A stretch of 64,000 nt of DNA from Brockia lithotrophica (lineage in GTDB: Bacteria > Bacillota > Bacilli > Thermicanales > DSM-22653): assembly GCA_003050565.1 (NCBI GenBank), contig PEBW01000002.1, forward strand, positions 1-64,000. Direction: 5' to 3'. This document shows, piece by piece, positions 53,079-63,018 of the stretch (position 1 is the stretch's first letter; each line of letters begins with the position of its first letter). Both the position numbers and the translations under genes were made by a program. Under the pieces are notes generated by a model that made no database searches, had not been told where the DNA came from, and saw only the letters and a program-made list of their open reading frames with translations.

Positions 53079-54536
53079 CTACGGCCCCGAAGGTGCGGCG
53101 AACTCCTCGCGCACCAAGCGGCGAAACTCCTCCCCGCGGGCTTCGAAGTCGGGATATTGGTCCCAAGATGCGGCCGCCGGGGAGAGGAGGAGCACATCGC
53201 CGGGACGGACGAGCTCGCGCGCACGACCGACGGCTTCGGCGAGGGTGCGGACGAGGTGTACGGAACCTAACCCCGCCTCCCGCGCCGCTTGCGCCAGGCG
53301 TGGACCCATCTCTCCGTAGGCGACGAGGGCGCGGAGGTTCCCCGCCCGCCCGGCAAAGTAGGGAGCGAGGGGGGAGAGGGACTCTCCGCGTTCCAGACCG
53401 CCGGCAAGGAGGACCGTGGGGCGACCGGCGAGGGCAGCGAGGGCCACCGCCGCCGCCTCGGGGTTCGTCGCCTTGGAGTCGTTGTACACGTGTACGCCGG
53501 AAAAATCGCCCACATACTCGAGGCGGTGCGGCACGCCGGGAAACGTGCGAAGCCCTTCGACGACCGCATCGGTGCCCGCGCCGAGGAGGTACGCCGCGGC
53601 GGCGGCGAAGAGGGCGTTCTCCGCGTTGTGCTCCCCGGGCAAAGGGAGCGCGCGCACGGGCAAGAGGGAATGGACCGCGGCACCGAAGGCGAGGGCGAGG
53701 TAAGGTTCCCCGTCCTCGCGGACGAACGCGGCCCACGGGCTGTCCGGGCGCCGAAAGCCGACGAGGAGGCGGCGGCCGCGGTGCCCCTCGAGGAGCGCCA
53801 GCGTCTCGGGCGCGTCCCGCACGACGGCCACATCCCCGGGACCTTGGGCGGTGAAGAGGTGCGCCTTGGCCCGGGCGTAGGCGGCCGGCGAGCCGTGGTA
53901 GTCCACGTGGTGCGGGTAGAGGTTCGTGAGCACGGCGACTTCCGCACGGAACGTCTCTCCTGCCAGGCGCATGTCCTCGAGCTGAAAGCTCGACAATTCG
54001 ACGACGAGGCGCGCCCGCGGAGAGAGTTTGCCTACGAGGCCCGAGAGGGGGACGCCCACGTTCCCCGCGGCGGCGACCTCCAGCCCGGCGGCGGCGAGAA
54101 TGTGGCGCGTCCAGAGGACGACCGTCGTCTTGCCGTTGGAACCCGTGACCGCGACGCGGGGGTGCGGCAAGAACGGCAGGCTGAGGCCGACCTCGGACAC
54201 CACGGGGATCCCCCGCTCGCGCGCCGCCCGCACCGCCGGATGCTCAGGGGGAAGTCCGGGACTCTTTACGACGACCTCCGCCCCCGCGAGCAGCTCCGGA
54301 CCCTGCGGCCCGATGCGCACGGGGACCTTCGCGCGCTCGAGGTCGGCGAACTCCGGGCGCCCGCGCACGTCGCTCACCGTCACGCGGGCGCCGACCCGAA
54401 CGAGGAGGAGGGCGGCGGCGACGCCGCTCCGCCCGCCGCCGAGGACGAGAACCCGCCGCCCGGCGTAGCGCCGCCGCAGGGCGGTCCACCCCCGGTCGTG
54501 CGGCGAAGCAACGGACTCCGCTGGGGATCGCGTCAT
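53079..54536 (-). CDS. murD: UDP-N-acetylmuramoylalanine--D-glutamate ligase
   Basis: A 485-aa ATP-dependent ligase. The N-terminal Rossmann domain begins RVLVLGGGRSGVAAA. The ATP loop is VAVTGSNGKTTVV, followed by LSSFQLEDM and the conserved HRLEYVGDFSGVHVYNDSKATN with the essential Lys. ATG 54536 overlaps the mraY stop (ATGA) and is preceded by GGAGG at 9 nt. It is somewhat longer than the usual 450 aa because of loops in the central domain. Confidence 0.95.
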   Translation of the reverse strand: MTRSPAESVASPHDRGWTALRRRYAGRRVLVLGGGRSGVAAALLLVRVGARVTVSDVRGRPEFADLERAKVPVRIGPQGPELLAGAEVVVKSPGLPPEHPAVRAARERGIPVVSEVGLSLPFLPHPRVAVTGSNGKTTVVLWTRHILAAAGLEVAAAGNVGVPLSGLVGKLSPRARLVVELSSFQLEDMRLAGETFRAEVAVLTNLYPHHVDYHGSPAAYARAKAHLFTAQGPGDVAVVRDAPETLALLEGHRGRRLLVGFRRPDSPWAAFVREDGEPYLALAFGAAVHSLLPVRALPLPGEHNAENALFAAAAAYLLGAGTDAVVEGLRTFPGVPHRLEYVGDFSGVHVYNDSKATNPEAAAVALAALAGRPTVLLAGGLERGESLSPLAPYFAGRAGNLRALVAYGEMGPRLAQAAREAGLGSVHLVRTLAEAVGRARELVRPGDVLLLSPAAASWDQYPDFEARGEEFRRLVREEFAAPSGP

Positions 54537-55519
54537 CGGGCGAGCACCTCCACCGTGAGGGCGCAGGCAGCGCACAGGGCTTCGAAAGCCCAAAAGGTGG
54601 CGACGATGCGCCATTCACTCCAGCCGACGAGTTCGAAGTGGTGGTGCAGGGGAGACATCCGAAACAGGCGCTTCCCGCCCGTGCGCTTGAAGTAGAGGAC
54701 CTGGAAGATCACGGAAAGCGTCTCGACGACGAAGAGCCCGCCGAGGAGCACGAGCAAGAGCTCCGTGCGGGTGAGGACGGCAAGACCCGCGAGGGCGCCC
54801 CCCAGAGCGAGTGAGCCCGTATCGCCCATGAACACGCGCGCCGGGTGGGCGTTGAAGAAGAGGAAGCCCACGAGCGCTCCGACGAACGTGGCGGCAAAGA
54901 GCGCTTCCTCGAAGTGCCCGCGCCCCAAGGCGAGGACGGCGTATGCGCCGAAGGCGATGGCCGCCGAGCCCGCGAGGAGGCCGTCGAGGCCGTCCGTGAT
55001 GTTCACGGCGTTCGTCGTGGCCACGAAGACGAGGAGGAGGAAGGCGAAGTAGAGGACGTAGGCGATGGGACCGGGTCCTAAGGCGACGTCGCCGACGAAG
55101 GGGACGAACACCCGAGGATCGAGCCGATCCGTCGCGACGAGGAGAAAAAAGAGGGCAAAGGCGAGGACGAGTTGGGCGAGGAACTTTTCGCGGGCGGTAA
55201 GGCCGAGGTTGCGCCGGTAGACGACCTTGAAGAAGTCGTCGGCAAAGCCGATCGCCGCATACCCAAGCGTGGCCACGAGGAGGAAGACCGTCTCCGGCGT
55301 CCGGTGTCCGAAGAAGGCGAGGGAGAAGAGGGCGCCGCCGAGGAAGATGAGCCCGCCCATCGTCGGCGTGCCGCTCTTCCTGGCGTGCCAGCGCGGTCCT
55401 TCCTCGCGGATGGACTGTCCGGCCTTGAGCCGGCGGAGGAAGGGGATCGCGGCGGTCCCGATGAGGAGTGTCGCGAGGAAGGACGTGGCCATGGCGAAGA
55501 GGAGAACCCGCTCAACCAT
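54533..55519 (-). CDS. mraY: Phospho-N-acetylmuramoyl-pentapeptide transferase
   Basis: A 328-aa, ten-helix membrane enzyme that makes lipid I. KSGTPTMGGLIFL, GFADDFFKVVYRRNLGL with the Mg-binding Asp pair, NAVNITDGLDGL, MGDTGSLALGG and the SPLHHHFELVGW motif are all present. ATG 55519 overlaps the murF stop by 8 bp. Its genes for the next step (murG) are not in this cluster. Confidence 0.97.
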   Translation of the reverse strand: MVERVLLFAMATSFLATLLIGTAAIPFLRRLKAGQSIREEGPRWHARKSGTPTMGGLIFLGGALFSLAFFGHRTPETVFLLVATLGYAAIGFADDFFKVVYRRNLGLTAREKFLAQLVLAFALFFLLVATDRLDPRVFVPFVGDVALGPGPIAYVLYFAFLLLVFVATTNAVNITDGLDGLLAGSAAIAFGAYAVLALGRGHFEEALFAATFVGALVGFLFFNAHPARVFMGDTGSLALGGALAGLAVLTRTELLLVLLGGLFVVETLSVIFQVLYFKRTGGKRLFRMSPLHHHFELVGWSEWRIVATFWAFEALCAACALTVEVLAR

Positions 55520-56921
55520 CGGCCGGATCCCCCTCCCCCATCCCTTCTCCAAGGAGGGCCTCCACGAAGCGCTCGAAGCGCATGTGACGCGACGCTTTGA
55601 GAAGGAGCGCCGCGTCGGGGTTGTCGTACGTCCGGAGCTTCGCCAAAAGCGCCTCCGGATCTTCCGTGCGCCATACCCGGGCGCCGCGGGCGCGGAGCGC
55701 CTCCTCCAGGGGGGCGAGTCCGGAGCCGAAGAGGAGGTAGGCGATCCCCTCGGCGGGGAGGGACTCCCCAAGCTCGGCGTAGAGCCGCGGGGCGTGGGCG
55801 CCGAGTTCCCCTACCTCGCCGAGGACGGCCACGCGCTCACGCGCGGGAAGGCGGGCGAGCACGGACACGGCGGCGCGGATGGACGTGGGGGCGGCGTTGT
55901 ACGTGTCGTCGAGGAGGAGCGCTCCCCGCGGCGTACGCCTCGGCGTGAGGCGCATGGGCGAGCGTTCGAGTTCGCGCCAGGCCGCCTCAACTTCCGACGG
56001 CGGGATCCCCAAGTCGCGGGCGACGAAGACGGCGTAGAGGGCGTTGCGCCAGGCAAAGGCTCCGGGGAGCGGGACGTCCAGCTCCGCGCGCCTCCCGTCG
56101 ACGTCCGCCCAGATGCGGAAGCCGCCTAGGCCGCGGTCCTCGAGGAGCCCGCCCCGGTCTTGTCCCCGCGGGCCGACGGTGCGCACCTCTCCGGAAAAGG
56201 CGAAGAGGTACGCCGTCTTGGGGAGAAGGGGGTCGTCGTCCGGGATGTAGATCCGTCCGCCCTTGTCCATCCCGAGGGCGATTTCCGCCTTCGCCACGGC
56301 GATCGCCTCGCGCGAGCCGAGGAGACCGATGTGCGACTCCCCCAGGAGGGTGATCACGGCGACGTCCGGCCGCGCGAGGCGGGAGAGTTCGGCGATCTCC
56401 CCGCGGCGGTTCATCCCCAACTCGAGGACGACGGCGTGGGCGTCCTCGGCAGCCGCGAGCAGAGTGAGCGGCACGCCGATGTGGTTGTTGTAGCTTTCCC
56501 GCGCGTGGGCGACGGACAGGCGTGCGGCGAGGGCGCGGGCGATGAGGTCCTTGGTCGTCGTCTTGCCCACGGAACCGGTCACGGCGACGACGCGGCCGCG
56601 AAGGCGCGCGCGGTGCGCCCGCGCCGCCTCCCAGAGGGCGGCGAGGGGGTCGTCCACGAGGAGGAGCGGCCTTCCGCGGAGTTCCTGAGGTACGGGAATG
56701 GTCCGCCGCCAGAAAGCCGCCGCGGCGCCGCGGGCAAAGGCGTCCGCGACGTAGGCGTGTCCGTCCGTTCGACCTCCCGGAAGGGGGACGAAGAGCTCGC
56801 CGCCTCGGACGGCGCGGGAATCGTGGACGACGCCGTACACCCGCACGCCCTCGGGAGGAGGAGCTCCCGCGTATTCCGCCCGGGTCGCGTCGAGGAAGAA
56901 GGCGAGCGGCCACTCAGGCAT
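55512..56921 (-). CDS. murF: UDP-MurNAc-tripeptide--D-Ala-D-Ala ligase
   Basis: A 469-aa ligase. The ATP loop is VAVTGSVGKTTTKDLI, followed by SYNNHIGVPLTLL, LELGMNRRGEI and the substrate loop LLLDDTYNAAPTSIRAA. The N-terminal domain (VVHDSRAVRGGELFVPLPG) resembles that of MurE. ATG 56921 overlaps the murE stop by 8 bp. The order murE-murF-mraY-murD is uninterrupted and coupled. Confidence 0.96.
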   Translation of the reverse strand: MPEWPLAFFLDATRAEYAGAPPPEGVRVYGVVHDSRAVRGGELFVPLPGGRTDGHAYVADAFARGAAAAFWRRTIPVPQELRGRPLLLVDDPLAALWEAARAHRARLRGRVVAVTGSVGKTTTKDLIARALAARLSVAHARESYNNHIGVPLTLLAAAEDAHAVVLELGMNRRGEIAELSRLARPDVAVITLLGESHIGLLGSREAIAVAKAEIALGMDKGGRIYIPDDDPLLPKTAYLFAFSGEVRTVGPRGQDRGGLLEDRGLGGFRIWADVDGRRAELDVPLPGAFAWRNALYAVFVARDLGIPPSEVEAAWRELERSPMRLTPRRTPRGALLLDDTYNAAPTSIRAAVSVLARLPARERVAVLGEVGELGAHAPRLYAELGESLPAEGIAYLLFGSGLAPLEEALRARGARVWRTEDPEALLAKLRTYDNPDAALLLKASRHMRFERFVEALLGEGMGEGDPADG

Positions 56922-58428
56922 CCCCCTCACCCCCCAGCTCCTCCAGGGCGGCGAGAGCTTCCTCTCGGTCGTCGAAAGGGAGCCGGAGGTGGCCGACGAT
57001 CTGCTCGCGCTCGTGCCCCTTCCCGGCGATGAGCACGACGTCTCCCGGACGGGCGAGGCGGATCGCGGCGCGGATTGCCCGCTTCCGGTCGAGCTCGACG
57101 TACGTCTCCCGCTCCGGCGGCTGCGGGATCCCCGCGAGGATCTCCCGGGCGATGGCCTCCGGGTCCTCGCTCCGCGGGTTGTCGCTCGTGACGATGAGGA
57201 CGTCGGCGAGGCGGTGGGCAACTTCGCCCATGCGCGGACGTTTCGCGCGGTCGCGGTCACCGCCGGCGCCGAAGACGACGATCACCCGCCCTTCGGCCCA
57301 CTCGCGGATCGCGCCGAGGGCCTTCTCCAACCCGTCGGGGGTGTGGGCGTAGTCCACAAGCACCGTAAACGGCTGCCCGGCGTTCACCCGCTCCATGCGA
57401 CCGGGGACGGGACGGACGTTCTCGAGGACGGGCACGAGCTCCTTGAGCGGAACGCCGAAGGCGTGGGCCGCCGCGAGGGCGGCGAGGGCGTTTTCCACGT
57501 TGAACCGACCGAGGAGCGGAAGGCGCGCGGGGAGGCGCTCGCCCGTGTACGCCTCGAGGACGAATGCCGAACCCCGGGCGTTCAGCCGGACATCGACGGC
57601 GCGCAGGGCGTTTTCCGGCCCGAAGCCGTACGTGTACACGGGTACGGCACTTCGCCGGAGCATCCGCTCCGCATACGGATCGTCGCCTCGGACGACCGCC
57701 GCCTTCTCCATGGAGGCCTCCGAACCGAGAAAGGCAAAGAGGAGGCCCTTGGCCTCCGCGTACGCGTCCATCGTCGCGTGGAAGTCGAGGTGGTCCTGCG
57801 TGAGATTCGTAAAGACCGCCGCGGTGAGGCGAACACCCCGGATCCGACCTTGGTCGAGGGCGTGGGAAGATGCTTCGAAGACGGCCGCTTCCAGGCCGTT
57901 CGCCCGCATGTCGCGGAAGAGGCGCTGGAGTTCGGCGGCGCCCGGCGTCGTGAGCTGCGCCGGGCGGGGACCGCGGCCGACGTCGACGAACACCGTCCCC
58001 ACGAGGCCCGTGCGGATCCCCACCGCCTCGAGGAGTTGCTGCGTGAGGTAGGCGACGGTCGACTTCCCGTTCGTCCCCGTGACCCCGACGACGCGGAGGT
58101 GGGAAGTGGGATCGCCGTACAGGCGGGCGGCGAGAAAGGCGAGGGCCTGATGGGGGTCGGGAACTTCGACGACGGGGACGCCCTCGGGGACATCGCCGCG
58201 GCGCACGACCTCCTCCCCCCGCCCCATGGCGACGACGAAGGCAACGGCGCCGCGGGCGAGGGCGTCGGGGATGAACGCGTGTCCGTCGCCCGTCGTTCCC
58301 CGGCGGGCGACGAAGAGGCTTCCGGGAAGGACTTCCCGCGAGTCGTCGGTGATGTGCGTGACGTTGACGGTGAGAAATCCCCGCGCCCTCCAGACGCGGA
58401 GCGGCGCGAGGAGTTCGGCGAGACGCAT
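56914..58428 (-). CDS. murE: UDP-MurNAc-Ala-Glu--2,6-diaminopimelate ligase
   Basis: A 504-aa ligase. The ATP loop is VVGVTGTNGKSTVAYL, and FTNLTQDHLDFH and LVDYAHTPDGLEKAL are family blocks. The third-residue specificity motif reads SDNPRSEDP, the DNPR form of meso-diaminopimelate-adding enzymes, so the wall is of the meso-DAP type as in Bacillus. It starts ATG 58428 and follows the SpoVD-like PBP by 136 bp. Confidence 0.96.
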   Translation of the reverse strand: MRLAELLAPLRVWRARGFLTVNVTHITDDSREVLPGSLFVARRGTTGDGHAFIPDALARGAVAFVVAMGRGEEVVRRGDVPEGVPVVEVPDPHQALAFLAARLYGDPTSHLRVVGVTGTNGKSTVAYLTQQLLEAVGIRTGLVGTVFVDVGRGPRPAQLTTPGAAELQRLFRDMRANGLEAAVFEASSHALDQGRIRGVRLTAAVFTNLTQDHLDFHATMDAYAEAKGLLFAFLGSEASMEKAAVVRGDDPYAERMLRRSAVPVYTYGFGPENALRAVDVRLNARGSAFVLEAYTGERLPARLPLLGRFNVENALAALAAAHAFGVPLKELVPVLENVRPVPGRMERVNAGQPFTVLVDYAHTPDGLEKALGAIREWAEGRVIVVFGAGGDRDRAKRPRMGEVAHRLADVLIVTSDNPRSEDPEAIAREILAGIPQPPERETYVELDRKRAIRAAIRLARPGDVVLIAGKGHEREQIVGHLRLPFDDREEALAALEELGGEGDA

Positions 58429-58564
58429 ACCCCGTTCCTCCCTTGCGGCCGACCCCGAACGGCGGTCGACCGACGTGCGGGAATCCGACGTTGGGATCGA
58501 CGTGCGACCTTTCCCGTACCGTCACCCATTGTACGGCGTTTTGCAGGGCTTGTCACGGAAGCGC

Positions 58565-60496
58565 CTACCGCTCCGCGGCAGGGGAACGCGGTCCGAGGCG
58601 GACGCGCACCCGTTCGCCCGGGGTGAGCTTCGTCCCGGGAGGAGGAGATTGGTCGACCACGACCTCCCCCTCCCCTACGACGTCGAGGTCGAAGGTGTAG
58701 GAGCTCTGCCGGATGTCGTCGACGCTCATCCCCACGAGGTCGGGAACCTCCAGGGGCGGAACCTCGGGCCATACGTACTTCTCCCGGGGAATTCCCCCCT
58801 CGCGCGGGGGAACCCCCAGGGCGCGGAGGGAGGCGTCGAGGATCTGACCGGCGACGGGCGCGGCGACGACGCCGCCGAACTGGATTCCTTGGGGGTGGTC
58901 GACGGCGATGTAGACGACGAGCCGGGGGTCGTCCGCCGGGGCAAAGCCGACGAAGGAGACAATGTACTCGCCCGGAAGGTAGCGGCCGTCCGGGCCCACC
59001 TTTTGCGCCGTACCCGTCTTCCCGCCCACCCGATACCCGTCCACATACGCCCGGTACCCGGTCCCGCGGGCGACGACGGACTCGAGGGCGTAGCGCACCT
59101 GCGCCGAGGTCTCGGGGGAAATCGGCGTGCCGCGCACCTCCGGTTCCCGGCGGTGAACCGGCGCACCCGTGCGCGGATCGCGCACTTCCTTGAGGAGGTG
59201 CGGGCGGTAGAGGGTCCCGCCGTTCACGGCAGCGGAGACGGCGGCCACCTGCTGGATCGGCGTCACGGCTACCCCTTGACCGAAGGCGGTCGTCGCGAGC
59301 TCCACGGGCCCCACGCGCTCGAGGGGAAAGAGAATTCCCTTGGCCTCGCCGGGAAGGTCGATCCCCGTCTTTTCCCCGAAACCGAAGGCGCGGATGTAGC
59401 GGAAGAGCGTCTCCTTGCCGAGGCGGAGCCCGAGTTCGACGAACCCCGGGTTGTTGGAGTTCTCCACGACCTGGAGGAAGGTCTGGTCGCCGTGGCCGCC
59501 GGGCTTCCAGTTCCGGATCTTCACGCCGGCGACGATGATGTACCCGGGGTCGAAGAAGTGTTCGTGCTCGAGGTCGACCTTTTTCTCCTGAAGGGCGGCG
59601 CTCAGGGTGACGATTTTAAACGTCGAACCCGGCTCGAAGACGCGCCAGATCGGGAGGTTGCGGTTGAGCACCTCGGGAGGGTACTCCCGGTAGCGGTTGG
59701 GGTCGAAGGTAGGCCGCGAGGCCATGGCGAGAATCTCCCCCGTTCGGGGGTCGGCGATCACTCCCATGGCCGCCTCGGGCTTGTACGCGAGCCAGGCGTC
59801 GTCGAGGGCGTTCTCCAAGATCTTTTGCAGGCGGAGATCGAGGGTGGTCACGACGTCGTAGCCGGCTTCGGGGGCATCGTACAGCATGGGGAGCCCGGGA
59901 AGCGCCTCGCCTGCCGCGGTGGTAAAGAGCTTGAACGCCCCGCGCCGCCCCCTCAGCACCTCGTCGTAGGCGAGCTCGAGCCCGGAAAGTCCCTGGTTGT
60001 CGATCCCGACAAACCCGAGGACGTGGGCGGCCAGGGAGCCGTAGGGGTAGACGCGCGCCGGCTCGGAGGCGACGTAGACGCCGGGAAGAGCGAGTGCCTC
60101 CACGCGCCGCCGCACGTCTTCGTCAACTCGCCTGCCTTCCGGTGAGAGGCGAACGACGAGCGTCCTCTGGGAGATGCGTCGGAGGAGCTTTTCCCGGTCG
60201 GCACCGAGTTCACGCGCGAGGACGTCCGCCGTACGCTCCTTGTCTCGGACCTGGGCGGGAAAGACGAGGACCGAGTACGCTTCGCGATTCGTCGCGAGGA
60301 TTTCCCCGTTGCGATCGAGGATCCGCCCGCGCGGAGGTTCGATGGGCACGTCCCGACTCCAGAGCTCGAGGGCCTTGGCCGCGAGATCCGGTCCCATGAG
60401 CACCTGGAGGTGAAAGAGGCGCAGGGTGAAGACGAGGAGCGAAAGCGTGGCGAGGCCGAAGAGGGCGAGGAGGCGTCGAGAAGGTTCGCGCCGCAC
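58565..60496 (-). CDS. Class B penicillin-binding protein with PASTA domain (SpoVD-like)
   Basis: A 643-aa transpeptidase. One N-terminal helix anchors it. The dimerisation domain starts RGRILDRNGEILATN. The catalytic motifs are GSTFK (Ser nucleophile), SNN and KTGTAQKV. A single PASTA domain ends the protein (VPDLVGMSVDDIRQ to VDQSPPPGTKLTPGE). This layout and its place before murE match SpoVD, the cortex-specific PBP that pairs with SpoVE, although a vegetative FtsI role is not excluded. Confidence 0.92.
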   Translation of the reverse strand: MRREPSRRLLALFGLATLSLLVFTLRLFHLQVLMGPDLAAKALELWSRDVPIEPPRGRILDRNGEILATNREAYSVLVFPAQVRDKERTADVLARELGADREKLLRRISQRTLVVRLSPEGRRVDEDVRRRVEALALPGVYVASEPARVYPYGSLAAHVLGFVGIDNQGLSGLELAYDEVLRGRRGAFKLFTTAAGEALPGLPMLYDAPEAGYDVVTTLDLRLQKILENALDDAWLAYKPEAAMGVIADPRTGEILAMASRPTFDPNRYREYPPEVLNRNLPIWRVFEPGSTFKIVTLSAALQEKKVDLEHEHFFDPGYIIVAGVKIRNWKPGGHGDQTFLQVVENSNNPGFVELGLRLGKETLFRYIRAFGFGEKTGIDLPGEAKGILFPLERVGPVELATTAFGQGVAVTPIQQVAAVSAAVNGGTLYRPHLLKEVRDPRTGAPVHRREPEVRGTPISPETSAQVRYALESVVARGTGYRAYVDGYRVGGKTGTAQKVGPDGRYLPGEYIVSFVGFAPADDPRLVVYIAVDHPQGIQFGGVVAAPVAGQILDASLRALGVPPREGGIPREKYVWPEVPPLEVPDLVGMSVDDIRQSSYTFDLDVVGEGEVVVDQSPPPGTKLTPGERVRVRLGPRSPAAER

Positions 60497-60572
60497 ACGT
60501 TCGTCCTCCCCGGGGCACCTGCCGCACGCGGGAACGCAAAGGCGGGACAGACACCCACGACAAGTCCAAGTT

Positions 60573-62414
60573 TCACCTCACTCCTATGCGGCCTTCCCCT
60601 TCGGGAGAACCCGACCCTCCGCGTTCCACGCCGAGGAGCGGCGCCGCCTGTTCGACGACCTTGCGGAAGATCGGCGCGACGACTTCGCCGCTCCCCTCAG
60701 CCGGCCGTTCCGGTTCGTCTACGGCGATGTAGAGGGCAAACCGGGGGCGGTCTACGGGGAGGAAGCCGTAAAACGAGTAGACGTAGCGCCCTGCCTCGTA
60801 CCTCCCCGTGCCGGGGTCGACCTTCTGCGCCGTGCCCGTCTTGCCGCCGATTCGGTACCCTTCCACGGCGTAGGCGTGTCCCGTACCCTCGGGACGCGCC
60901 ACGACGTCGGCGAGGATCTCCCGCACCTTGGCCGCCGTCTCCGGCGAAACGACGCGCCGGCCTTCGGACGCCGCGGGAGGAGTGCACGTTCCCGTGTCGG
61001 CGTCGCGAACGCACTTCACGAGGACGGGATCGCGCAGCACCCCGTCGGTCACCGCCGCGGAAAGGGCGCGGACGAGCCCGAACGACGTCACCTCGAGACC
61101 CTGACCGTACGTCGTCGTCGCCACGTCGCGCGGTGGCGCCGCGGCAAAGTCGGGCAGCCGACCGCGCACCGAGCCGGGAAGCGGGGCGTGCCCCGTGAGC
61201 GAAAACGGAAGTTCGTCCACCCCGAAGGCGTGCTCGTACCGGGCGAGCCGTTCCCGCCCCAGGCGCTCGTACCCCAAAATCACCGCGGCTACGTTGCTCG
61301 AGCGGACGATCCCCTCGCGCAGCGTGATCTTTCCCCACCCCCGAGGGTCCGACCAGTCGCGGATCGGAGGCGAGATCTCCGGAGGCGCGTACACCCCCGC
61401 TTGGTACGTGTCGTCGTCGCGGTACACGCCCTCTTCGATCGCCGCGGCGAGGGTGAGCACCTTAAACGTCGAACCCGGCTCGTAGAGCTTCCCCACGAAG
61501 GGATTCGTGTACTCGGAAATCTCCTCGTACCGATTGGGATCGAAGGTCGGCCGGGCGGCGGCGGCGAGCACCTCCATCGTCCACGGATCGACGAGTACGG
61601 CCCAAATGCCCTTGGGACGGAGCTCCTCGTCCGCCTCCCGCAGTGCCTCTTCGAGGATCGCCTGAAGGCGGACGTCGAGCGTGAGGACGACGTCCTTCCC
61701 CGGTTGCGCCGGATCGCCCTGGACTTCGGCGTAGGGAAGGGGGACGCCGCGGTTGTCCGTAGGGATCGAGGTCTTTCCCCGCGTCCCGCGGAGCGTGGCG
61801 TCCAACCCCGCCTCCAGACCGTACTCCGCCTTCCCGTCTCGGTTTACGTAGCCGAGGAGGTAGGCGGCGTACTCGCCCTTGGGGTAGTACCGCCCCACTT
61901 CGGGGCGAAAGGCGATCCCCCGAACTCCCGCACGCCGCAACTCCTCTTCCAGCGCTTCCTTGCGGTGGGGGAGGAGCTTCCACCCGTAGGGGCGAAACTC
62001 CACCTGATACCTTCCCTGTTCGCGCCCCTCACGCAGCGTGCGCAGGATCGCCTCTTCGGGGGCGTCGAGCCCGCGGGCGAGGACCCGGGCCGTCGCCTCG
62101 AGGTCCTCGACGTGCTCGGGCGCCCGGGGGTCGAGGAGAGCGACGACGTCAAACGCGGGGACGTCGTACGCGAGGCGCTCGCCGTTTCGGTCCAGAAGGG
62201 ATCCGCGCGGCGCCTCTTCTTCGCGCGAACGAACCCACTGCTCGGTGGCGGCGTGGAGGAGTTGGGGGCCCAACACCTCCTGGACGTAGAGCACGCGTCC
62301 GATCACGGCAACGAGAAAGGCGACAAACACACCCCAAAAGTACGTGGCCATGCGGAACGCGCGACGCGCGTTCCCCGGGTTCCTACCTCCGCCGACGTCC
62401 CCCCTCGGCGTCAC
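60573..62414 (-). CDS. Class B penicillin-binding protein (FtsI/Pbp2B-like)
   Basis: A 613-aa septal transpeptidase. One helix (YFWGVFVAFLVAVIGRVLYV) precedes the RGSLLDRNGERLAYD dimerisation block. The catalytic motifs are GSTFK, SSN and KTGTAQKV. It ends without a PASTA domain. It lies directly after ftsL, sharing a GTGA overlap, as pbpB does in B. subtilis, so it is probably the division PBP. The start is GTG 62414. Confidence 0.92.
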   Translation of the reverse strand: MTPRGDVGGGRNPGNARRAFRMATYFWGVFVAFLVAVIGRVLYVQEVLGPQLLHAATEQWVRSREEEAPRGSLLDRNGERLAYDVPAFDVVALLDPRAPEHVEDLEATARVLARGLDAPEEAILRTLREGREQGRYQVEFRPYGWKLLPHRKEALEEELRRAGVRGIAFRPEVGRYYPKGEYAAYLLGYVNRDGKAEYGLEAGLDATLRGTRGKTSIPTDNRGVPLPYAEVQGDPAQPGKDVVLTLDVRLQAILEEALREADEELRPKGIWAVLVDPWTMEVLAAAARPTFDPNRYEEISEYTNPFVGKLYEPGSTFKVLTLAAAIEEGVYRDDDTYQAGVYAPPEISPPIRDWSDPRGWGKITLREGIVRSSNVAAVILGYERLGRERLARYEHAFGVDELPFSLTGHAPLPGSVRGRLPDFAAAPPRDVATTTYGQGLEVTSFGLVRALSAAVTDGVLRDPVLVKCVRDADTGTCTPPAASEGRRVVSPETAAKVREILADVVARPEGTGHAYAVEGYRIGGKTGTAQKVDPGTGRYEAGRYVYSFYGFLPVDRPRFALYIAVDEPERPAEGSGEVVAPIFRKVVEQAAPLLGVERGGSGSPEGEGRIGVR

Positions 62415-62944
62415 GGCCGTGTCCCCGGACGGATGGCGTCCGGTTCTCCGTCCCGCGTCGGAGAAACGCCCTTCACGACGGACGGTCCGGACGAGGACCG
62501 GTCCCCGGGCTCGGCCGTGTCCCGGAACGCTTCGTCGCCGCGCACCACGGTACCCACGTGTTTCTCCAAGCCGAGCTCCGCGGCGACTTCGCGCAGGCGC
62601 TCGGGAGACTTCAGGCGGTCGACCTCCGCCGTAAGGAGGTCCACTTCCTGCCGCAGGGCGGCCGTTTCCCGTTCGAGGCGAGACGCTTCGTAGCCGAGCC
62701 CCGTGAGGTAGGCCATGCGCGCGAGGTACGCGAAGACGACGAGGAGCGCCAAAAACGCGTACCCGAGGTAGGCTCGCTTTTCGGCCGCCGAAAAGGGGAC
62801 GCTAGGGAGGGTGCTCGGCTTCGTTTCCGGCGAACCCGTAGAACGGGAGCGTTTGGGCGACCGCGGCAACGGCGGTGCCGGGGCGGGATCGTATTCCGCC
62901 GGGCGGGCGCGGAGAGCGGCAGATCCTCGAAGCGGGGGGTGCAC
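62411..62944 (-). CDS. ftsL: Cell-division protein FtsL
   Basis: A 177-aa bitopic membrane protein. A 60-residue Pro/Ser-rich cytosolic segment is followed by one helix (LGYAFLALLVVFAYLARMAYL) and a leucine-zipper-like coiled coil (RLERETAALRQEVDLLTAEVDRL), as in FtsL/DivIC. The C-terminal 40 residues are disordered. The start is GTG 62944, with GGAGGGAGGG 6 nt upstream; an ATG at 62962 lacks such a site. Identity is set by position between rsmH and the PBP. Confidence 0.88.
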   Translation of the reverse strand: MHPPLRGSAALRARPAEYDPAPAPPLPRSPKRSRSTGSPETKPSTLPSVPFSAAEKRAYLGYAFLALLVVFAYLARMAYLTGLGYEASRLERETAALRQEVDLLTAEVDRLKSPERLREVAAELGLEKHVGTVVRGDEAFRDTAEPGDRSSSGPSVVKGVSPTRDGEPDAIRPGTRP

Positions 62945-63018
62945 GGCAAACCCTCCCTCCATCTCGCCGGACGTACCAAAACCCGGGCGTCGATCTCCCT
63001 TGAGGTTCCGAGTGCGGA

